A DNA stretch of 64,000 nucleotides from Rhizobiaceae bacterium (lineage in GTDB: Bacteria; Pseudomonadota; Alphaproteobacteria; Rhizobiales; Rhizobiaceae): positions 62,001 to 126,000 of the forward strand of contig JACVCH010000003.1 of assembly GCA_016742175.1 (NCBI GenBank), in the 5' to 3' direction. A model generated the notes under the pieces. That model saw only the letters and a list, made by a program, of their open reading frames with translations, did no database searches and had not been told where the DNA came from. How positions within the stretch are numbered: the stretch's first letter is position 1; each line of letters opens with the position of its first letter. Positions 55,102-63,473 of this stretch are shown here, one piece after another. The translations under genes were made by a program, and so were the position numbers.

Positions 55102-58100
55102 ATGACGCTTCTCAATCCCATTCATCTCTCCGCCAAACGCACCGCTGAACCCACGGTCGTCGACGGCGTTGCCGATGGCTACGAGGCCTTCGCACTGGCG
55201 GCGATCGCGGCTGCGCAGGATGGCCCGGTCGTCTTCGTCGCGCGCGATGGGCAGAAAATCCCCGCGCTCGCCGACATCCTGCAATTCGTCGCGCCCGGCC
55301 TGCCGGTGCTCGAACTGCCGGCCTGGGATTGCCTACCCTATGATCGCGTTTCGCCGGGCAGCGATGCGGTGGCGCGCCGTCTGGACGCGATGGCGTCGAT
55401 CGCGGCGCTGCGGGCAAAGCCGCACCGCGCCATCGTTCTGGTCAGCGCCAATGCTGTGCTCCAGAAGATGCCGCCGCTCGATTTCGTCGCCGGCCAGACG
55501 CTGAGCGCCAAGCCCGGCAACCAGATCGACATGAACGATCTCGTCGCGCGCTTGGAGACGAGCGGGTTCGAGCGCGTCGCGACGGTGCGCGACGTCGGCC
55601 AATATGCGGTGCGCGGCGGCATTCTCGACCTTCTGGCGCCCGGCGCGGAGGAGGCGCTGCGGCTCGATTTTTTCGGCGACACGCTGGAATCCATCCGCGC
55701 CTTCGACCCCGCCTCGCAGCGCACGACCGGCCAGCGGCGCGAATTGCGGCTGCAGCCGATGAGCGAGATCGCGCTGACGCCCGAGACGATCAGCCGCTTT
55801 CGCCGCAGCTACATCGAACTTTTCGGCGCGCCGTCGCGCGACGATGCGCTCTACGCCTCGATCAGCGAGGGCAAACGCTTTGCCGGCATGGAGCATTGGC
55901 TGCCGCTCTTCTTCGAGACGGTCGAGACCATCTTCGACTATCTGCCGCACGCGCCGGTCGTCTTCGATCATCTCTCGCGCGAGGCGATCGGCGAGCGACA
56001 CACGCTGATCCGCGACTATTACGACGCGCGAAAGCGCCAATCGTCCGGCAGCGTCGGCGAAGCGGTGCCCTATAAGCCGCTGCCGCCGGACGCGCTTTAC
56101 CTTTCAGCCGATGCCGTCAAGGCGGCGGGCGAGGGCCGCGACGTCCTCGAATTCACGCCCTTCGCCGCACCGGAAGTCGACCGCCGCCGCATCATCCATG
56201 CAGGTGCCGAGGCCGGCCGTTCCTTCGCCGAGGAACGCGCCGACCCGTCGATCAACGTCTTCGACCGCGCCGCGCGCTACATCGCGGACCTGCGCGCCAA
56301 GAAGCGCAAGGTCGTCGTCGCCGGCTGGTCGGAAGGTTCGTCCGATCGTCTGGCGCAGATCCTCGGCGAGCACGAACTCGAAGGCGTCGCCCGCGTCGCC
56401 TCGCTGGCCGATCTCGAAAAGCTTGGGACCGACAAGATCGGCCTTGCAATCCTGCCGCTCGAAAGCGGCTTCCAGACCGACAGGCTGGTCGTCGTCGCCG
56501 AGCAGGACATCCTCGGCGACCGTCTCGTGCGCCGGTCGAAGAAGCGCAAGAAGGCATCTGATTTCATTGCAGAAGTCGCCGCGCTCAATGCCGGCGACAT
56601 CGTCGTCCATGCCGATCACGGCATCGGCCGCTTCGTCGGGCTGCAGACGATCACCGCGGCCGGCGCGCCGCATGACTGCCTGGAACTGCGCTATGCCGGC
56701 GACGATCGGCTCTTCCTGCCGGTCGAGAACATCGAGCTTCTGTCGCGCTACGGCGCCGAGGGCTCGGAGGCGACGCTCGACAAGCTTGGCGGCGGGGCGT
56801 GGCAGGCGCGCAAGGCAAAGCTGAAGAAGCGCCTCCTCGAAATGGCGGGGCACCTGATCCGCATCGCGGCCGAGCGCACCTTGCGCCCCGCGCCGGTGAT
56901 GGCGCCGCCGGACGGCGTCTACGGCGAGTTCGCCGCGCGTTTTCCCTATGAAGAGACGGACGATCAGCAGAACGCCATCGACGCGGTGCTGGACGATCTG
57001 GCGCGCGGTCGCCCGATGGACCGCCTGATCTGCGGCGATGTCGGCTTCGGCAAGACCGAGGTGGCGCTGCGCGCGGCCTTCATCGCGGCGCTCGAAGGCT
57101 TCCAGATCGCCGTGGTGGTGCCGACGACGCTTCTCGCGCGCCAGCATTTCAAGACGTTCTCGCAGCGCTTTGCCGGGCTTCCGGTCAAGGTCCGGCAGGC
57201 CTCGCGGCTGGTCGGCTCGAAGGAACTCGCCGAGACCAAGAAGGGCATTTCGGACGGCACGATCGACATCGTCGTCGGCACCCACGCGCTTTTAGGCTCG
57301 GGCGTCAGCTTCAAGAATCTTGGCCTGCTGATCGTCGACGAGGAGCAGCATTTCGGCGTCAAGCACAAGGAGCGGCTGAAGGAGTTGAAGAGCGACGTCC
57401 ACGTGCTGACATTGTCTGCCACGCCGATCCCGCGCACGCTGCAACTGGCGCTGACGGGCGTGCGCGAACTCTCGCTCATTACCACGCCGCCGGTCGACCG
57501 CATGGCGGTGCGCACCTTCATCGCGCCGTTCGACCCGCTGGTCATCCGCGAGACGCTTTTGCGCGAGCGTTATCGCGGCGGCCAGAGCTTCTACGTCGTG
57601 CCGCGCATTTCCGACCTCGGCGAGATCAAGCAGTTCCTCGACGAGCAGGTGCCGGAACTGAAGGTTGCCACCGCGCATGGCCAGATGGCGGCAGGCGAGC
57701 TCGACGACATCATGAACGCCTTCTACGACGGCCAGTACGACGTTCTCCTGTCGACGACCATCGTCGAATCCGGTCTCGACATCCCCACCGCCAACACGCT
57801 CGTCGTCCACCGCGCCGACATGTTCGGACTGGCGCAACTCTACCAGATCCGCGGCCGGGTCGGCCGTTCGAAGTCGCGCGCCTATGCGCTCCTGACGCTG
57901 CCGGCCAACAAGATGCTGACGCAGCAGGCCGACCGCCGCCTGAAGGTCTTGCAGTCGCTCGACACGCTCGGCGCGGGCTTCCAACTCGCCAGCCACGACC
58001 TCGACATCCGCGGCGCCGGCAATCTTCTCGGCGAGGAGCAGTCCGGCCATATCAAGGAAGTCGGCTTCGAACTCTACCAGCAGATGCTGGAGGAGGCCGT

Positions 58101-58596
58101 TGCCGAAACGAAGGGCGATGTCGATGCGGGTTCGGGCGAGTGGTCGCCGCAGATCGCGGTCGGCACCGCCGTCATGATCCCCGAAAGCTACGTACCGGAC
58201 CTGCAACTGCGTATGGCGCTTTATCGCCGACTGGCCGATCTCGACACGCCGCAGGAGATCGACGGCTTCGGCGCCGAACTGATCGACCGCTTCGGCCCGC
58301 TGCCGCAGGAAGTCGAGCACCTGATGAAGATCGTCTTCATCAAGGGCCTGTGCAAACGTGCCAATGTCGAGAAGCTGGACGCCGGGCCGAAGGGCGTCGT
58401 CATCCAGTTCCGCAACAAGAGCTTCCCCGAACCGGCTGGACTCGTTCGCTATATCGGCGAGCAGGGGGCAGCGGCGAAGATCCGTCCGGACCATTCGATC
58501 GTGCTCGTGCGCGACTGGGCGACGCCCGCCAAGCGCCTGCAGGGCTCGGCGGTGATCATGACGCAACTGGCGAAGATTGCGGACAAGGCCGCCTAG
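55102..58596 (+). CDS. mfd: Transcription-repair coupling factor Mfd
   Basis: 1164-residue DNA translocase that removes RNA polymerase stalled at lesions and recruits UvrA. UvrB-like domains cover the N-terminal third, the RNA polymerase-interacting domain (GDIVVHADHGIGRFVGL) lies near 495-570, and the RecG-like translocase has Walker A GDVGFGKTE near 645-653, DEEQHFG near 748, SATPIPRTLQLAL and QIRGRVGRSKSRAYA. A C-terminal TRCF domain with VPDLQLRMALYRRLA completes it. The stop shares CTAG (58593-58596) with the convergent DsbA-family gene. Confidence 0.97.
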   Translation: MTLLNPIHLSAKRTAEPTVVDGVADGYEAFALAAIAAAQDGPVVFVARDGQKIPALADILQFVAPGLPVLELPAWDCLPYDRVSPGSDAVARRLDAMASIAALRAKPHRAIVLVSANAVLQKMPPLDFVAGQTLSAKPGNQIDMNDLVARLETSGFERVATVRDVGQYAVRGGILDLLAPGAEEALRLDFFGDTLESIRAFDPASQRTTGQRRELRLQPMSEIALTPETISRFRRSYIELFGAPSRDDALYASISEGKRFAGMEHWLPLFFETVETIFDYLPHAPVVFDHLSREAIGERHTLIRDYYDARKRQSSGSVGEAVPYKPLPPDALYLSADAVKAAGEGRDVLEFTPFAAPEVDRRRIIHAGAEAGRSFAEERADPSINVFDRAARYIADLRAKKRKVVVAGWSEGSSDRLAQILGEHELEGVARVASLADLEKLGTDKIGLAILPLESGFQTDRLVVVAEQDILGDRLVRRSKKRKKASDFIAEVAALNAGDIVVHADHGIGRFVGLQTITAAGAPHDCLELRYAGDDRLFLPVENIELLSRYGAEGSEATLDKLGGGAWQARKAKLKKRLLEMAGHLIRIAAERTLRPAPVMAPPDGVYGEFAARFPYEETDDQQNAIDAVLDDLARGRPMDRLICGDVGFGKTEVALRAAFIAALEGFQIAVVVPTTLLARQHFKTFSQRFAGLPVKVRQASRLVGSKELAETKKGISDGTIDIVVGTHALLGSGVSFKNLGLLIVDEEQHFGVKHKERLKELKSDVHVLTLSATPIPRTLQLALTGVRELSLITTPPVDRMAVRTFIAPFDPLVIRETLLRERYRGGQSFYVVPRISDLGEIKQFLDEQVPELKVATAHGQMAAGELDDIMNAFYDGQYDVLLSTTIVESGLDIPTANTLVVHRADMFGLAQLYQIRGRVGRSKSRAYALLTLPANKMLTQQADRRLKVLQSLDTLGAGFQLASHDLDIRGAGNLLGEEQSGHIKEVGFELYQQMLEEAVAETKGDVDAGSGEWSPQIAVGTAVMIPESYVPDLQLRMALYRRLADLDTPQEIDGFGAELIDRFGPLPQEVEHLMKIVFIKGLCKRANVEKLDAGPKGVVIQFRNKSFPEPAGLVRYIGEQGAAAKIRPDHSIVLVRDWATPAKRLQGSAVIMTQLAKIADKAA

Positions 58597-59273
58597 GCGG
58601 CAGGCCCCAGTTCGCCGCGCGCCTTGGCAGCCGAAATCTGCCGGATCGCATCGGCGAGGACGGCAGGGTCCTGCGCGCCCATGACGGCATAGCGGCCTTC
58701 GAGGAGGTAGCAGGGAACGCCGGTGACGCCCATCTGCTGGGCCGTCTCGATCTCGGCGCGCGTCTCGGCGACGTCGGCGTCGCTCGCAAGCAGCGCCTCG
58801 ACGACCGCGGCGTCCATGCCAGCCTCGCGCGCGATGTCGACCAGCACGGCGCGGTCGCCGACATTGCGGCCTTCCTCGAAATAGGCGCGCATCAGCCGCT
58901 TCTTGACCTCGGTCTGCCGGTTGCCTTCGGCGGAAGCGGCCCAGCGGATGAGGCGGTGCGCATCAAGCGTGTTCGGCGAAACCTTGATCGCGTCGAAGGC
59001 GAAGTCGATGCCGGCCGATCGGCCCGCCTCGGCGACGCGCTGATGGATTTCGCGAAGCTTCTCCTCGCTGCCGAATTTCGCCAGCATGTACTGCTTGCGG
59101 TCGCGCCCTTCCGGCGGAATGGTCGCATCGAGCTGGTAGGGCCGCCAGCGCACGTCGACAGGCACCTCCTTGGCCTGCTCCATCGCGGCATCGAGCCGTT
59201 TCAGGCCGATATAGCACCAGGGACAGACGACATCGGAAACGATGTCGATCGAGATCGGGCTCGTGTGCTGCAT
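58593..59273 (-). CDS. DsbA family (FrnE-type) thiol oxidoreductase
   Basis: 226-residue thioredoxin-fold protein with an active-site CPWC (Cys17-Cys20) in DVVCPWCYIGLKRL and the FrnE/DSBA-like insertion with KVSPNTLDAHRLIRWA near 105-120. The cis-proline segment is GVTGVPCYLL. There is no signal peptide, so the protein is cytoplasmic, like FrnE, 2-hydroxychromene-2-carboxylate isomerase relatives and polyketide-associated DsbA proteins. The ATG at 59273 is preferred to 59300. It is 12 bp after the YejA-like gene stop, so probably co-transcribed. Confidence 0.9.
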   Translation of the reverse strand: MQHTSPISIDIVSDVVCPWCYIGLKRLDAAMEQAKEVPVDVRWRPYQLDATIPPEGRDRKQYMLAKFGSEEKLREIHQRVAEAGRSAGIDFAFDAIKVSPNTLDAHRLIRWAASAEGNRQTEVKKRLMRAYFEEGRNVGDRAVLVDIAREAGMDAAVVEALLASDADVAETRAEIETAQQMGVTGVPCYLLEGRYAVMGAQDPAVLADAIRQISAAKARGELGPAA

Positions 59274-59284
59274 CGTTGCAAACC

Positions 59285-61081
59285 TTATTGTTGGCGCCAC
59301 CAGGCGGGCAGGTGGATGCCGTAGAGCGGAACCTTATCAGGACGCTCGATACGCGACCAGTGCGCGACCCAGAGCTGCGGCTGGTGGTAGAGCGGCACCA
59401 CATAGGCGCCGTTCAAGAGGACGCGGTCATAGGCGCGCACCGCATCGACGAAATCCTCGCGCGTCGTGGCCGTCAGGAGATGCCGGATCATGGCGTCGAC
59501 GGCGGGCTCGGCGACGCCGGCATAGTTCATCGTGCCCTGCAGCTCCTTGGAACGGCTGCCCCAGCGGCCGACCTGCTCGACGCCGGGCGAAAGCGACGCG
59601 GTGTAGGTGTGGAGGATCATGTCGTAGTCGTAGGTCAGGAGCCGCTGCTGGTATTGCGCGTCGTCGACGGCGCGCATCGTCAGTTCGATGCCGATGGCGC
59701 GCAGCGTGCGCTGCCAGGCCGACGCGATCTCCTCGCCATTGCGCCCGCGCAGCATGATCTCGAAGGCGAGGGGGCGTCCGTTCGGCCCGACCATCCGCCC
59801 GTCCTGCATCGTATATCCCGCCGCCTTCAGCGCCTCGAACCCCTTGCGCAGGAAGTCGCGGTCCCGGCCGCTGCCGTTCGTGGTTGCCGGCTGGTGCGTG
59901 CCGGCGAGGATGCCGGGCTCGATCGTCTCGGCGAATTCGCCGAGCAGCGCGAGTTCGGCCTCGCTCGCCTTGCGGTCGATCGAGGAAAGGTCGGAGCGGG
60001 CATAGTAGGAGCCGGTGCGCTCGTAGGCGTCGGAGAGGAGGGTGCGATTGACCCACTCGAAATCGAAGAGACCGGCGAGTGCCCGGCGCACGGCGACGTC
60101 CTGGAAGACGGGCCGGCGCGTGTTCATCACGAAGCCCTGCATGCCTGACGGCAGCCTGGTCTCGAACTCCTCCTTGACGACATCTCCCGAGGCGACGGCG
60201 GGAAAGTCGTAGCCCGTCGCCCAGCGCTGCGCGTTCGTCTCGAGCTGGATGTCGATCAGCCCCTTCTTGAACGCCTCGAACATCGTATTCGTGTCGCGGT
60301 AGTAGGTGATGCGGATCTCGTCGTAATTGTCGATGCCGCGCTTGGACGGGTGATCTTTCGCCCAATAATCCTCGTCGCGCTTCAGGACGATGCGCTCGCC
60401 CGGCCGGACCTCGGCTATCTCGTAGGGACCGCTGCCGATCATCGGCGTCAGCGTCGAGCGGTCGAAGGCCTCTCGGTCGATGGCATGTTCGGGCAGCACC
60501 GGCATCAGGCCGAGAATCAGCGGCAATTCGCGATCCGGCTCGACGAATTCGAAGCGCACCGTGTCTCCCTCGACGGTGGTCTTCGAGATCTTGCGCGCGG
60601 TCGTCGCGTAGCGCGGATAGCCTTTTTCGGCCAGAAGCTCGACCGTGAAGGCGACGTCCTGCGCCGTGACGGGCTCGCCATCGGAAAACCGCGCGGCGGG
60701 GTCGATGGTGAACTCGACGAAGGAGCGCGCATCGTCCGTCTCGACAGACTTCGCGATCAGCGGATAGAGCGAGAAAGCCTCGTCATAGGAGCGCTGCATC
60801 AGCGTCTCGAAGACATTGTTGCCGAGTTCGAGGTCGAGGATGCCGCGCGCGCCCGAACCCTGCACGATGAACGGGTTGAGGCTGTCGAACGTGCCCTGGA
60901 CGGCATAGTCGATCCGCCCGCCCTTCTGCGCATCGGGGTCGGCATAGGGCAGGTGCGCGTAGTCCTCGCCGAGCGCCGGCTCGCCATGCATGGCGATGGC
61001 GTGGCGCGGCTCGGCCAGTGCCTGCGCGACAGGCAGCGCCATGACCACGGCCGCGGCTGCTATGCCCAGAAGTCCTCGCAT
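59285..61081 (-). CDS. Extracellular solute-binding protein family 5 (YejA-like)
   Basis: 598-residue periplasmic binding protein. A signal peptide covers residues 1-23 (cleavage after ALA). HAIAMHGEPALGEDYAHLPY and the GTFDSLNPFIVQG segment (about 63-75) are typical of the YejA branch, which binds peptides, including microcin C-like and glutathione-type substrates in some bacteria. No permease or ATPase genes are adjacent, so transport partners must be elsewhere. RWGSRSKELQGTMNYAG and YHQPQLWVAHW in the C-terminal lobe are characteristic. Its stop is 12 bp before the DsbA-family gene. Confidence 0.9.
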   Translation of the reverse strand: MRGLLGIAAAAVVMALPVAQALAEPRHAIAMHGEPALGEDYAHLPYADPDAQKGGRIDYAVQGTFDSLNPFIVQGSGARGILDLELGNNVFETLMQRSYDEAFSLYPLIAKSVETDDARSFVEFTIDPAARFSDGEPVTAQDVAFTVELLAEKGYPRYATTARKISKTTVEGDTVRFEFVEPDRELPLILGLMPVLPEHAIDREAFDRSTLTPMIGSGPYEIAEVRPGERIVLKRDEDYWAKDHPSKRGIDNYDEIRITYYRDTNTMFEAFKKGLIDIQLETNAQRWATGYDFPAVASGDVVKEEFETRLPSGMQGFVMNTRRPVFQDVAVRRALAGLFDFEWVNRTLLSDAYERTGSYYARSDLSSIDRKASEAELALLGEFAETIEPGILAGTHQPATTNGSGRDRDFLRKGFEALKAAGYTMQDGRMVGPNGRPLAFEIMLRGRNGEEIASAWQRTLRAIGIELTMRAVDDAQYQQRLLTYDYDMILHTYTASLSPGVEQVGRWGSRSKELQGTMNYAGVAEPAVDAMIRHLLTATTREDFVDAVRAYDRVLLNGAYVVPLYHQPQLWVAHWSRIERPDKVPLYGIHLPAWWRQQ

Positions 61082-61336
61082 CCCCGGTTCTCCAAAAATC
61101 GTGCGATGATTCGCGAAAGCCTAGTCGATACGCGGCCCGGTTTGAACCGATCGGAGGCCTGGTCCGACGATCTGCACGGGCTTCCGGGCAAAAAGGTGGA
61201 AGCTCTGGATTTCGCCCGGCATAAGGTGTAGACGCCCCCGGCAGTCATGCTCTCGCCGCATTTGGTCAACACGACGCCACTCGATGGGCCACGGCCGGTG
61301 CCGACACTCAGATCTTACGCGAAAGGATCGCTTCGA

Positions 61337-61999
61337 ATGACGACCCTTACCACCGCCTCTACGATTTCCACGATTGCCGCTGGCCTGGTGGGGCTGGCAC
61401 TGACGACTTCGGGCGCCAGCGCCCAGCAGCAGCCCGAACTGCCGCAGGGCTGGTTCAAGGCCTGCAGCCAGCAGGAAGAGACCAATATCTGCAACGTGCA
61501 GAACATCATGGTTTCCGAATCCGGCCAGCTGCTGACCGGCGTCAGCATGATCCAGATCGAGGGTCAGCAGGCGCGCCGCGTCTTCCAGGTCACCGTTCCG
61601 GTCGGCCGCCTGATCCCGCCCGGCATCGGCATGCAGATCGACGGCGGCGAGACCCAGAAGCTCGACTACGTGATCTGCCTTCCCGATCGCTGCATCGCCG
61701 AAGGCCAGTTGACCGACAATCTCGTCGCCTCGTTCAAGCGCGGCTCCAACCTGCGCCTGACCTCGGTGAACTTCCAGAACCAGCCGAACCCGATCGAGGT
61801 TTCGCTGTCCGGCTTCACCCAGGCCTTCGACGGCGCGCCGCTGCAGCAGTCCGACATCGAGGACCGCCAGCGCCAGCTCCAGGACTTCGTCAGCCGCAAC
61901 ACGGAAGACTTCAACCGCCGCCTGCGCGAAGAGCAGGAACGCGCCAAGCAGGGCGGCGCCGCCGCTCCGGCCGCCGGCGCGGACGCCGAGACCGACTGA
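61337..61999 (+). CDS. Invasion-associated locus B (IalB) family protein
   Basis: 220-residue secreted protein of the IalB family. A signal peptide spans about residues 1-30 (cleavage after ASA). The mature domain contains GWFKACSQQEETNICNVQNI with paired cysteines, GQQARRVFQVTVPVGRLIPPGIGMQ-type sequence (cited by VPVGRLIPPGIG) and VICLPDRCIAEGQL with a second cysteine pair. The last 50 residues are a charged helix ending in an alanine/acidic tail. IalB was named in Bartonella but the family is widespread in non-pathogenic rhizobia; the role is not established. The start ATG at 61337 follows AAGGA. A strong terminator follows. Confidence 0.92.
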   Translation: MTTLTTASTISTIAAGLVGLALTTSGASAQQQPELPQGWFKACSQQEETNICNVQNIMVSESGQLLTGVSMIQIEGQQARRVFQVTVPVGRLIPPGIGMQIDGGETQKLDYVICLPDRCIAEGQLTDNLVASFKRGSNLRLTSVNFQNQPNPIEVSLSGFTQAFDGAPLQQSDIEDRQRQLQDFVSRNTEDFNRRLREEQERAKQGGAAAPAAGADAETD

Positions 62000-62026
62000 T
62001 CCTCGGCTTAAGTGACGGAATCGAAG

Positions 62027-62053
62027 CGGGCGGCCATTGGCCGCCCGTTTTTC
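62027..62053 (+). terminator. Intrinsic terminator after the IalB-family gene
   Basis: Perfect 9-bp stem CGGGCGGCC/GGCCGCCCG with an ATT loop, directly followed by TTTTTCG. 28 bp after the stop. Confidence 0.87.
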
Positions 62054-62065
62054 GTTTCGGGTAGA

Positions 62066-62398
62066 TTAGTGGCTGGCGCGCGGCTTGGGTTCGTAGCGCC
62101 CGCCCGAAAGCGCGCCGAAGTAGTCCCGCAATTGCGGATGGCGCACCGGCTCGCCGGTCTCGTCGGGCAGAAGGTTCTGCTCCGAGACATAGGCGACGTA
62201 TTCGGTCTCGGCGTTCTCGGCGAGCAGGTGATAGAAGGGCTGGTCCTTGCGCGGGCGCATTTCGGCGGGGATCGCGCGATACCATTCCTCGGTGTTGGCG
62301 AATTCGGGATCGACGTCGAAGATCACACCGCGAAACGGGAAGATGCGGTGGCGAACGACCTGACCAATGGCGAACTTTGCGTTTCTTGTCTCTGGCAT
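62066..62398 (-). CDS. hspQ: Heat shock protein HspQ
   Basis: 110-residue hemimethylated-DNA-binding-fold protein that in E. coli acts as a specificity factor for Lon protease. Family features are KFAIGQVVRHRIFPFRGVIFDVDP at the N-terminus (cited by GQVVRHRIFPFRGVIFDVDP), RPRKDQPFYHLLAENA and YVSEQNLLPD. The short C-terminal extension GRYEPKPRASH is common in rhizobia. It is convergent with the IalB-family gene and divergent from the AEC transporter, so likely monocistronic. Confidence 0.94.
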   Translation of the reverse strand: MPETRNAKFAIGQVVRHRIFPFRGVIFDVDPEFANTEEWYRAIPAEMRPRKDQPFYHLLAENAETEYVAYVSEQNLLPDETGEPVRHPQLRDYFGALSGGRYEPKPRASH

Positions 62399-62501
62399 GT
62401 CTCTGACCTCACAAGCCTATTTGGCGCAGCAGACGGCCGAATTCAATCCCGTCCGGGTTGACGCCCGGCCGATCGCTGCGTAAGCGCGGCAATCCGCACC
62501 G

Positions 62502-63473
62502 ATGGCAGGCCCCATGTCGGAAATCGTCGCACTCGTTCTGCCCTTCTTCGGCATGATCTTCATCGGCGCGTTCGTCGCCCGGCTGACGAAGCAGCCGGTC
62601 GAGGCGCTGGGATGGATGAATTTCTTCATCATCTACCTGGCGCTGCCGGCGCTTTTCATCCAGCTCCTGTCGCGCACGCCGCTCGAGGACCTGGCCAATT
62701 GGCGCTTCATCGTCGGCGCCGTTGCGGCGACCTATTGCGTCTTCTTCCTGATGTTCATCTTCGCCTGGCTGAGGACGCGCGACCTGCGGGCGACCACGAT
62801 CCAGTCGCTCGCCGCGTCCTACGGCAATATCGGCTATATGGGCCCCGGCATCGCGCTCCTGGCCTTCGGGCCCGAGGCGGCTGTGCCGGTGGCGCTGATC
62901 TTCTGCTTCGAGAACGCGGTCCACTTCGCCATGACGCCGTTCCTGATGGCGGTGGCCGACCGCAACAGGCAATCCTTCGCAAGCGTCGCGGTGGATGTGG
63001 TGCGCAAGATCGCCATCCACCCCTTCATCATCGCGTCCGCGATCGGCGTCGCGCTCGCCTGGCTGCAGTTCGAGCCGCCGCTGGCGCTCGGGACGCTGAT
63101 CGATTTTTTCGCCCGCGCCGCCGCGCCCTGCGCGCTCTTCGCCATGGGCGTGACGATCGCGCTTCGCCCGCTGAAACGTGCGCCGGTCGAGCTTCTGCCA
63201 ATCACGCTCCTGAAGCTCGTGATCCATCCGGCGATCTGCTACGCGATCCTGACCGCGATCGGCGGCTTCCCGCCGATGTGGATCTACACCGCCGTCCTGC
63301 TCGCGGCCTTGCCGACAGCCACCAACGTCTTCGTCATCGCGCAGCAATACGGCGTCTGGATCGAGCGCGCGTCTGCGAGCGTGCTCGTGACGACGGTGGT
63401 CTCGATCGCCACGCTGACGCTGACGCTCTACGCGATCAAGTCCGGTCTGTTGCCCGTCGATCCCTGGTCCTGA
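62502..63473 (+). CDS. AEC family (auxin efflux carrier-type) transporter
   Basis: 323-residue inner-membrane protein with ten hydrophobic segments in a five-plus-five arrangement. It opens with IVALVLPFFGMIFIGAFVAR; SYGNIGYMGPGIALLAFG near residue 105 and the C-terminal LPTATNVFVIAQQYGV segment are typical of this family, which exports organic acids such as malonate or malate in bacteria. The start ATG at 62502 has an alternative at 62514. Its 3' end overlaps the convergent UbiH-type gene by 38 bp. Confidence 0.9.
   Translation: MAGPMSEIVALVLPFFGMIFIGAFVARLTKQPVEALGWMNFFIIYLALPALFIQLLSRTPLEDLANWRFIVGAVAATYCVFFLMFIFAWLRTRDLRATTIQSLAASYGNIGYMGPGIALLAFGPEAAVPVALIFCFENAVHFAMTPFLMAVADRNRQSFASVAVDVVRKIAIHPFIIASAIGVALAWLQFEPPLALGTLIDFFARAAAPCALFAMGVTIALRPLKRAPVELLPITLLKLVIHPAICYAILTAIGGFPPMWIYTAVLLAALPTATNVFVIAQQYGVWIERASASVLVTTVVSIATLTLTLYAIKSGLLPVDPWS

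Noticed and set aside
54726-55121. N-terminal extension of recG by 132 codons
   Set aside because: It would overlap sdhE and its promoter; RecG family length is reached from 54725.
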